Assembly: GCA_012515455.1 (NCBI GenBank)
Contig: JAAYYJ010000256.1
Span: 1-6,264, forward strand
Origin: Oligosphaeraceae bacterium
Lineage (GTDB): Bacteria; Verrucomicrobiota; Lentisphaeria; Oligosphaerales; Oligosphaeraceae
Direction of reading: 5' to 3'
DNA length: 6,264 nucleotides
Numbering within the stretch: the stretch's first letter is position 1; the number at the start of each line of letters is the position of its first letter. The translations under genes and the position numbers were made by a program. The notes under the pieces are model-generated. The model searched no databases. It worked only from the letters and a program-made list of their open reading frames with translations, and had not been told where the DNA came from. Below, in pieces: positions 1 to 5,400 of the stretch.

Positions 1-6
1 AGTCAT
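1..6 (-). CDS. Start of an unseen downstream gene (partial, first two codons only)
   Basis: Read on the minus strand, an ATG at bases 6-4 is followed by ACT and then the window ends. A good Shine-Dalgarno sequence, GAGGAA (bases 17-12), sits 5 bases upstream of this ATG, which is why I think it is a real start. The gap from the pseudopilin stop is 78 bases with no clear terminator, so the gene would be third in the regulator-pilin operon. Its product cannot be told from two codons. By family habit in Lentisphaerota it could be a glycan-degrading enzyme, but that is a guess. Confidence 0.4.
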
Positions 7-84
7 AACAGTTCCTCGTTTGGATAAAAGGCGCTGCCCAAGGCATGAACAGCGGCTGAATGCCTCAGGCCCCGGTGTTTGGCT
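7..84 (-). other. Intergenic spacer with a ribosome binding site and a weak hairpin
   Basis: This spacer lies between the pseudopilin stop and the putative next start. It contains GAGGAA at 12-17 (minus sense) and an inverted repeat AGGCAT/ATGCCT (41-46 with 60-65, 13-base loop). The stem is only 6 bp, and the short T run (CCTTTT) comes 11 or more bases later, so I do not call it a terminator. Readthrough into the next gene is more likely. Confidence 0.4.
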
Positions 85-768
85 TCAGCGGATTAGATTC
101 CCATCCTGCCAGTACTTCCCGTAGGAAGATAAACTGGGATTTGTATGATAAAATATCCAGATGATATCACGCCCCGCACCGGAAATTCCCCTGGGTGTGG
201 ATAGGACATGTCCACCCTTGCAGAGATAATTTGCATTTCCGGCGTGGCGCCAGACGAGCCAGTCAGTATGAGTTGTGGTTACGTAATTCCGGTTATTAGT
301 GGTACCGCCTATAACTAGTTCGCGATAATCAGTGGGACTCCAGACATCCATCAACAGCATCATCTCAGAATCCCGCCGGTTGGTACCAAAAGTCCGCATC
401 CGCGACGAGTTGGCCACGTTTTGGTTCATGGCGTAACCGCGGCTGGACTCCTTGCCTTGCAGCAAAGGCCGGCCGGCCGGGCAATGGAAAATCCCGTTGG
501 GAGAAGTTGTCGAGTATCCGACATAGGACGCAATCATCACGTCCCAGCAGCTTCCGGGGGTGGACGTGCCAAAGTTGGGCAATTCCAGGTAATCATCATG
601 ATAGGTGTGCATGGCCAATCCGAACTGCTTGAGCTTGTTGATGCAACTGATCGATTGGGCCCGCTCCCGGGCTTTGCTCAAAGCCGGCAGCAGCATGGCA
701 GCAAGAACTGCAATGATGGCTATAACCACCAGCAACTCAATCAAGGTGAAAAAACGCTCCGTTTTCAT
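85..768 (-). CDS. Type II secretion/type IV pilus-like pseudopilin (prepilin-type N-terminal domain)
   Basis: This 227-residue protein starts with a short basic leader (MKTER), then the class III signal FTLIE with Glu11 at mature position +5, and a hydrophobic helix (about residues 8-29) ending MLLPALSKAR. That layout is the prepilin/pseudopilin signature: the helix anchors the protein in the inner membrane and can pack into a pseudopilus. Residue -1 is Phe6 instead of the usual Gly. The globular part has features common in Lentisphaerota/Planctomycetota relatives: CINKLKQ (42-48), FHCPAG (94-99), GYAMNQN (111-117) and a C-terminal H-X9-DG-like segment (His175 to Gly185-Gly186). In that segment the Asp is replaced by Gly (codon GGT at 216-214). 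AAGAGG (780-775) lies 6 bases before the ATG, and the ATG overlaps the regulator stop (ATGA, 768-765), so translation is probably coupled. Its exact role is unknown. Paralogues in this phylum are numerous and are presumed to work in surface binding or secretion. Confidence 0.9.
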   Translation of the reverse strand: MKTERFFTLIELLVVIAIIAVLAAMLLPALSKARERAQSISCINKLKQFGLAMHTYHDDYLELPNFGTSTPGSCWDVMIASYVGYSTTSPNGIFHCPAGRPLLQGKESSRGYAMNQNVANSSRMRTFGTNRRDSEMMLLMDVWSPTDYRELVIGGTTNNRNYVTTTHTDWLVWRHAGNANYLCKGGHVLSTPRGISGAGRDIIWIFYHTNPSLSSYGKYWQDGNLIR

Positions 769-1835
769 TCTTCGCCTCTTTTTGTAAATGGGTTGTTGAT
801 AATGGTATAAGGCACAAAACGGGGGAGCAGTTGACCGGTGTCGAGCATCTCCGCAACCGCTGCCGCAATGCCGGAGAAGTCTTCCAGTACCGAGGTGATG
901 TCATAACCGGTGTTCAGCCGGGAATCATAGTTGTCGAAATCCGCATAATAGACATCGCGGTTTAGCCTCAGGCCGCTTTCGTGCAAATGCCGCAGCACGG
1001 CACCGGTAAAGCATTTGCTGGGCGAGATAATGCAAGCCGGCGTGGTACCCTGAAAGGACAACGCCTGCAACTCGGAGATGTCAGCGATATTGTATTCGGT
1101 ATACTCACGATGTTTCAGCAGCCTGACATTGACCAGACGGTAAAAACGATGCTGCTCGGCGCAGGCATCAATAAAGCCTGATTTGCGCAAGGCCGGGACC
1201 GGCTCGATATACAACGGTTCAGAAAATTTCACATCCAGATAGATGATTTCGCTTTCGGGCGGCAGTTCCCGGAGAAACAGATTGGTCAAATCACGCATCG
1301 CCTGGCGATGGTCAGTAGAAACAAAATTATAGCCCGCAAAAGGACGGTTCAGAGGAATAATCCGCTCGCGCTGTTTAAGCGCAACGCTGATGCTGGCCAG
1401 TTCATCCTCGCTTAAAGGATTGCTTAAGATGTAATCATATTCCTGCAGCAGAGCCGGCTGAGATAATACTTGCGAGGGCGGCAGAGTGTCCACTCTGCGG
1501 TCACTCAGAAAGTCCTTCAGCTGACGGTACATGTCAAGATAGTTGTAGCGCTGCAGAAGCTGCCCCGGTAATTCAGCAACACCACTGATGATCGCAATCC
1601 GCTGCGCCTGACCGCGGGGAGCCACAAAGGTGCCAGTGCGCCGGGAGGCGGTCAAAAAACGCTCCGCAATCAACTCATTCAAAGCTTTGTCAAGCGTGAC
1701 TCGAGTGGTGCCGTAACGCTTCAATAACTCAGTGCGAACAGGCAACTTGTCCCCAGGCCGAAGACGACCACCGAGAATTTCATTCAACACCGATTGCTTG
1801 ATGGATTGATATTTCGCCAATTTGACAGCAGACAT
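765..1835 (-). CDS. GntR-type transcriptional regulator with LacI-like ligand-binding domain
   Basis: This 356-residue protein has an N-terminal GntR winged helix-turn-helix (about residues 7-73). Its core reads RLRPGDKLPVRTELLKRYG and then TRVTLDKALNELIAERFL, closing with the RTGTFVA wing. Residues 78-345 look like a periplasmic-binding-protein/LacI-type sensor: a first strand RIAIIS (79-84), YDYILSNPL (133-141), VSTDHRQAM (172-180), and DVYYADFDNYD (294-304), which matches the usual GFDN turn before the last sugar-contact strands. AraR of Bacillus has the same fusion of GntR DNA-binding and LacI-like sensing domains. The inferred role is a cytoplasmic, probably sugar-responsive regulator. 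The start is supported by AAAGGA (1847-1842), 6 bases upstream of ATG. A TTGACA promoter with flanking half-sites precedes it, suggesting autoregulation. The gene overlaps the pseudopilin start by four bases. The ligand is not predictable from sequence. Confidence 0.9.
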   Translation of the reverse strand: MSAVKLAKYQSIKQSVLNEILGGRLRPGDKLPVRTELLKRYGTTRVTLDKALNELIAERFLTASRRTGTFVAPRGQAQRIAIISGVAELPGQLLQRYNYLDMYRQLKDFLSDRRVDTLPPSQVLSQPALLQEYDYILSNPLSEDELASISVALKQRERIIPLNRPFAGYNFVSTDHRQAMRDLTNLFLRELPPESEIIYLDVKFSEPLYIEPVPALRKSGFIDACAEQHRFYRLVNVRLLKHREYTEYNIADISELQALSFQGTTPACIISPSKCFTGAVLRHLHESGLRLNRDVYYADFDNYDSRLNTGYDITSVLEDFSGIAAAVAEMLDTGQLLPRFVPYTIINNPFTKRGEE

Positions 1836-1841
1836 AACGAA

Positions 1842-1847
1842 TCCTTT
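1842..1847 (-). promoter_or_regulatory. Ribosome binding site of the GntR-type regulator
   Basis: AAAGGA in minus sense lies 6 bases before the ATG at 1835-1833. It fixes this start among possible downstream ones. Confidence 0.6.
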
Positions 1848-1856
1848 GCATTGATA

Positions 1857-1863
1857 TAGTCTA
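1857..1863. promoter_or_regulatory. Candidate operator half-site near the transcription start
   Basis: TAGTCTA here is the exact reverse complement of TAGACTA at 1892-1898 on the other side of the promoter, 28 bases apart. It lies just past the -10 box and would overlap or abut the start of transcription, a position suited to repression. The assignment to the adjacent GntR-type regulator is inferred from location only. Confidence 0.4.
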
Positions 1864-1891
1864 AATGTATTACTATTTTTTTATTTGTCAA
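1864..1891 (-). promoter_or_regulatory. Sigma-70-like promoter for the regulator-pseudopilin operon
   Basis: In minus sense, a perfect -35 box TTGACA (1891-1886) is followed after 16 bases by TACATT (1869-1864), which matches TATAAT at four of six positions. The spacer is A/T-rich. A transcript would begin at about 1855-1858, giving a leader of roughly 20 bases that contains the AAAGGA ribosome binding site. No other promoter-like pair was seen in this stretch. Confidence 0.6.
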
Positions 1892-1902
1892 TAGACTAGT
1901 CA
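1887..1902. promoter_or_regulatory. Candidate operator overlapping the -35 box
   Basis: The plus strand carries the perfect 8-bp palindrome GACTAGTC (1894-1901), which overlaps TAGACTA (1892-1898). The motif GTCAA also occurs twice as a direct repeat (1887-1891 and 1899-1903) on either side of it. GTC/GAC arms with a short A/T centre resemble known GntR-family sites in general form. Binding here would cover the -35 box, so autoregulation is likely but unproven. Confidence 0.45.
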
Positions 1903-2210
1903 AAAAATTATTAATGTGGAAAATTTACGGTTGTCGCCTGTTTCTTCTTGTCCATAGCACGGTGCAGGGCTTATTCTGCCGGGATTGGTTGTCGGGTTGC
2001 CAGCCAGCATGGCCTGTTTCTCCCGGAGTGATGGAATGCGTGGTTTGGCCAGGAAGGCGCACGCCCCGCGCGCTCCTCCCTGGAGCTGGTTGGTGCAGAG
2101 AAATTTACCGTCCTGGAAACAAACTTCTGGTGCGGCTGCGCGAGCATCCAGCACCTCATCGCCCCAGCCCTTGACCTCTCTCCGCAAAAAAACTTCTGTA
2201 CCGGCCATGA

Positions 2211-2230
2211 AAGCGCGTGGTTCGCGCGTT
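2211..2230. repeat. GC-rich inverted repeat (hairpin 1)
   Basis: GCGCG (2213-2217) pairs with CGCGC (2223-2227) around a 5-base loop TGGTT. Two further A-T pairs (2211-2212 with 2229-2230) can form across a one-base bulge. No T run follows on either strand, so it is not an intrinsic terminator. Confidence 0.4.
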
Positions 2231-2237
2231 AGGAACA

Positions 2238-2256
2238 TAACAGCCTGTGGCTGTTA
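2238..2256. repeat. Perfect 8-bp inverted repeat (hairpin 2)
   Basis: TAACAGCC (2238-2245) and GGCTGTTA (2249-2256) form a perfect 8-bp stem with loop TGT. It lies 7 bases from hairpin 1, at the right edge of the orphan block. There is no poly-T on either side, which argues against a simple terminator. It could be an RNA processing or element-end structure, or a protein site. Confidence 0.6.
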
Positions 2257-2437
2257 CTATCCGTTCCGGCTGCAGTAAATCTATATCCCGCAATCATTAA
2301 GCAACCGCAGGGAGGTGAAACGCACCGCAACATTATTCGGTCTTGGCGAAAGTTTTGGGGCAACGCCGGTTTAGTGGAGGGGAGTTGCCTGAATTGGTTG
2401 GGAAGTGTGCCATAGTCAAAAACTTGGGGAGGAGAAA
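2257..2437 (+). other. Leader/promoter region of the macroglobulin gene
   Basis: This stretch has no gene. It contains an inverted repeat GGCAAC (2359-2364)/GTTGCC (2384-2389) with a 19-base loop, and the strong ribosome binding site at its end. A weak TATATC (2282-2287) lacks a fitting -35 box, so I cannot place the promoter. The reading frame of the downstream gene is closed by TGA at 2390-2392, which bounds any alternative upstream start. Confidence 0.4.
2426..2434 (+). promoter_or_regulatory. Ribosome binding site of the macroglobulin gene
   Basis: GGGGAGGAG ends 3 bases before ATG 2438, and its GGGGAGG part ends 5 bases before. It is a strong purine-rich match that decides the start over the in-frame GTG at 2405, which has nothing similar upstream. 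Confidence 0.7.
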
Positions 2438-5400
2438 ATGAATCGGAAAAGTCTTTTTTATGGTGCATCCGGGATTGTACTGTTATTATCATTATCCTTG
2501 AACCTCTATTTAGGGCTGCGCGGGCGGTTTGCCCCCGCCTGTCCCGGGCCGGCCCCCGAGCTGGCTGCAGAGGCGACTGTAGACACGGGTGGAAATGAAT
2601 CTGCACCGGTGCAGGAGCTGATGGTCTTGGAAACCCGCTTCTTCGATTACTCCCGCAGCCTGTACCTCGCATTCAATCAGCCGGTCGAAACATCCAGCCT
2701 GCAGAAGATGCTGACGATATCCCCTGCCCTGGAACTGAATGCATCTCTAAGTTCTTACGGCGGTGAAGTTTATATTGATGGCAAGTTCAAGCCCGAAAGC
2801 AAATACACCCTCACGATTGCCGCTGGCTTGCGCAGCGCCACCGGAGAGGCCACCCTGCAGACGCCAATGGTGTTCACCTTCTTCATTCCGCCCCTGCCGC
2901 CTAGTGCACAGTTCCTGACCCGAAGCCGGTATTTCCCCTTGAACAGCCGCAATTTCACCCTGCCAATGCAAGTGGCTAACTGCAAAACACTGCAGGTCCG
3001 ACTGGAAAAATTTTATGAGAACAACCTCAATCCTTTCGATCTGGATACGTATGCGGCGCAAAAACGGCTGCAGACGGTGGCCGAGACGGAATTGCCGCTC
3101 GATTTGCCTAAAAATGAGCAGATTAATTATGCCCTGGACTTGTCCTGCGTGCTGCCGGAACGCACCCCCGGCGTGTACTGGCTCTCAGCTGCTCCTGGCA
3201 ATGACCGATACTACGACTCCAATATCCTGATCCTGACCGACTTGGCTGTCCAGGTGACGCTGGATGAGCAAAATCGGCGCGCGGCAGTGATCATCCGCAG
3301 TCTCGCCAGCGGCCAGGCAGTTCCTGATGCCAGCATCTCTCTGCTGAGTTTTAAGAACCAGCTGGTAGCTGAGGGGCGCAGCGGCCCGCAAGGCGAGGCG
3401 ATTCTGGATTACCTCCCTGCATACAAAACCGATGCGAACGATTACGTGCAGAGCGTCATCGCCAAAACCCAGAACGATATCTCCTTCTACCAGCTGCAGA
3501 GTGCCCATCCTCTGACCAGTTTTGACAACCGCGGCGAAATCCATCCCAAGGGGCTGCAGGCGTTCGTCTATACCGAACGGGGGGTCTGCCGCCCAGGCGA
3601 GAATATCCAGGCCTCGGTCTTTGTCCGCCAGAGGAATGGCGGGGTGTCGGCCCCGCTGAGCCACTGCCCGTGCGAAATCACCCTCCTTGACCCCAACGGC
3701 ACCGAACTGAGCCGCCAGCGCTTGACTCTGGACCAGAATGGCTACGCCAGCCTGCCCCTGGCGCTGGTAGACAGCGCCAGCACCGGTGCCTACACTGTCA
3801 CCTGCGGATTGCCGCAGGGGAAAGGATTTCTCGCCTGGGGCTCAACTACCTTCCTGGTCGCCAATTATGTCCCCGACCGCATCAAGGTCAATCTGCAGCC
3901 CAGCCACAGCGAAGCCCGCAGCAGCGACCGCCTGTCCTATAAAGTAGCCGCCAATTATTATTTCGGCCCGCCCGTAACCGAAGGAAAGTACGCGCTCCTG
4001 CTCCGCACCACGCCGGCACCGCCACCGCCGCATTGGGAAGGGTATCAGGTCGGCGACCCGGATGCATTCATCGGCTGCGACAGCAACGCACCAGTCTGGC
4101 AGGATTTGCCGCCCGATCTCACCTTGCACTGGGACGGCTTCCAGTCCTCCGGCGGCAGCAGCCTGAACCCGGTTCTGGTCGTAGCCACCGCCAGCATCAC
4201 CGACCCCGGCGGGCGGGCCGTCAGCGCCAATGCCAGCACCATCGTGCATCCGTCGGAATTCTATCTCGGCTTGCGCAAACAGAACGCCGACCGGGATAAT
4301 CCGGCTGCGAAAAACGCCCGCATTGAATTGACCCTGCTGGGACCACGGCCGGACAGCAGCATCCCAGCAGGAGAACGGCGCTTTCTGAAAAAACTCTCTG
4401 CCATCGAATGGAATTATGTGCTGAAAAAAAATGCCCAGGGCGGGTATTCCCGGGAATGGTCGCGCAGCCAGCGGCCCATCAGGCAGACTGAAGTGCAGGT
4501 CTTAACCGGCCTGAGCGGCTGCCTCGACTACCCGGACCTGCCCGACGGCTGCTATGAGCTGGTGGTGGAGAGTGAAGACCAGCTTTGCCGCAGCCGGCTG
4601 GAATTCTGGCATTTTGCCGGCGAGGCTGGCAGCCGCAGCGCTGATCCGGCGGTTCTGTCCCTGAAGACTGACCGCGAGACATATCTTCCTGGTGAACTGG
4701 CCGGCATCTCCTTCGAAAGCCCGGCTGAGGGCTGGGTCTTCCTGGTCTGCGGTGAATACTCCCTGGATCAAGTGCTGTCCTTCCCGGTCAAAGCCGGCAG
4801 CAACAGCGTGACCATGCCCATCCCAGCCGCAGTGCTGACCGGAAGTTATTTCGCCGGCTTAACTCTGGTCTGCCAGCAGCCTGACTACAGCCGCAGCTTT
4901 GCCCTGCTGCGCCTCTCAGTTGAACAGCAGCCGCAGCATCTTCTGAAGGTCTCCCTCGAGGTCCCCGCCATTGCCACTCCAGGGGCGACCATCGATTACC
5001 GCCTGAAGGTGCATTCCCCTGCCGGACAGCCCCGGCCGGCAGCCGTGCATCTCTTTGCCGTGGATGAAGGCATCCTGGCCTTGACCGACTACCAGACGCC
5101 GGATATCTTTGCCTTTTTCCACGGCCAATATTACTGCCATTTCCAATTCTCAGATATCTATGATCAGATCTATCCGGACCTTAAGATCGGCGCGGATGGC
5201 ACAATCGGCGGCGGTGCTGACAATGTCAGAAACAGCAAGCTGCAACGGCTCAGCCAGGGTGCCCCGGCGATTGTCAATCTGGGGCTGCTGACCGTGCCGC
5301 CCAGCGGCAGCCTGGACGGCACGCTGACCCTGCCGGAGCACCTGGGAGCACTGCGCCTGATGGCCATCGCCAGCAACCCCGAGGCCGTGGGCCGGGGCGA

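Larger units (their letters stand above)
1903..2260. other. Orphan GC-rich block without a convincing gene
   Basis: About 350 bases separate the regulator promoter from the macroglobulin leader. Open frames run through it on both strands: 112 codons on minus (2238-1900), and 86 and 97 codons on plus (1914-2174, 1985-2278). None has a Shine-Dalgarno sequence at its start, and none shows a domain I recognise. Mutual openness in several frames is what GC-rich non-coding DNA gives by chance. Visible structure includes an imperfect direct repeat (AAACAAACTTCTGG at 2117-2130 and AAAAAAACTTCTGT at 2186-2199), a second one (AAATTTACGG at 1921-1930, AAATTTACCG at 2101-2110), and two hairpins at the right end. 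The minus frame ends NRKFSTLIIF, vaguely like a pilin RKFTLIE start. It could be a decayed gene, a dispersed repeat or an untranslated RNA. Confidence 0.4.

Noticed and set aside
41..65. Terminator after the pseudopilin gene
   Set aside because: It has only a 6-bp stem with a 13-base loop and no adjacent T run, and a likely next gene start lies 35 bases beyond it.
421..810. Plus-strand open frames antisense to the pseudopilin
   Set aside because: The pseudopilin has its own signature motifs, ribosome binding site and operon context on the other strand.
1900..2238. A 112-codon minus-strand open frame ahead of the regulator
   Set aside because: There is no Shine-Dalgarno sequence at ATG 2238 or at the internal ATG 2208, no recognisable domain, and the stop lies inside the promoter/operator region. 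Equally long frames are open on the plus strand.
2238..2256. Intrinsic terminator
   Set aside because: The stem is good but no T run follows on either strand, and no gene ends next to it.
2254..2287. Sigma-70 promoter for the macroglobulin gene (TATATC at 2282)
   Set aside because: No acceptable -35 box is found at 16-18 bases upstream; the match is too weak to call.
2531..2545. Lipobox around Cys35 (APAC) of the macroglobulin
   Set aside because: Position -3 is Ala with Pro at -2, and two arginines lie between the hydrophobic core and the cysteine, so it does not fit a lipoprotein signal.
2229..2672. A 147-codon minus-strand open frame overlapping the macroglobulin start
   Set aside because: It runs antisense through the leader and first 78 codons of a well-supported gene, and its Arg/Pro/Ser-rich product looks like an antisense shadow.
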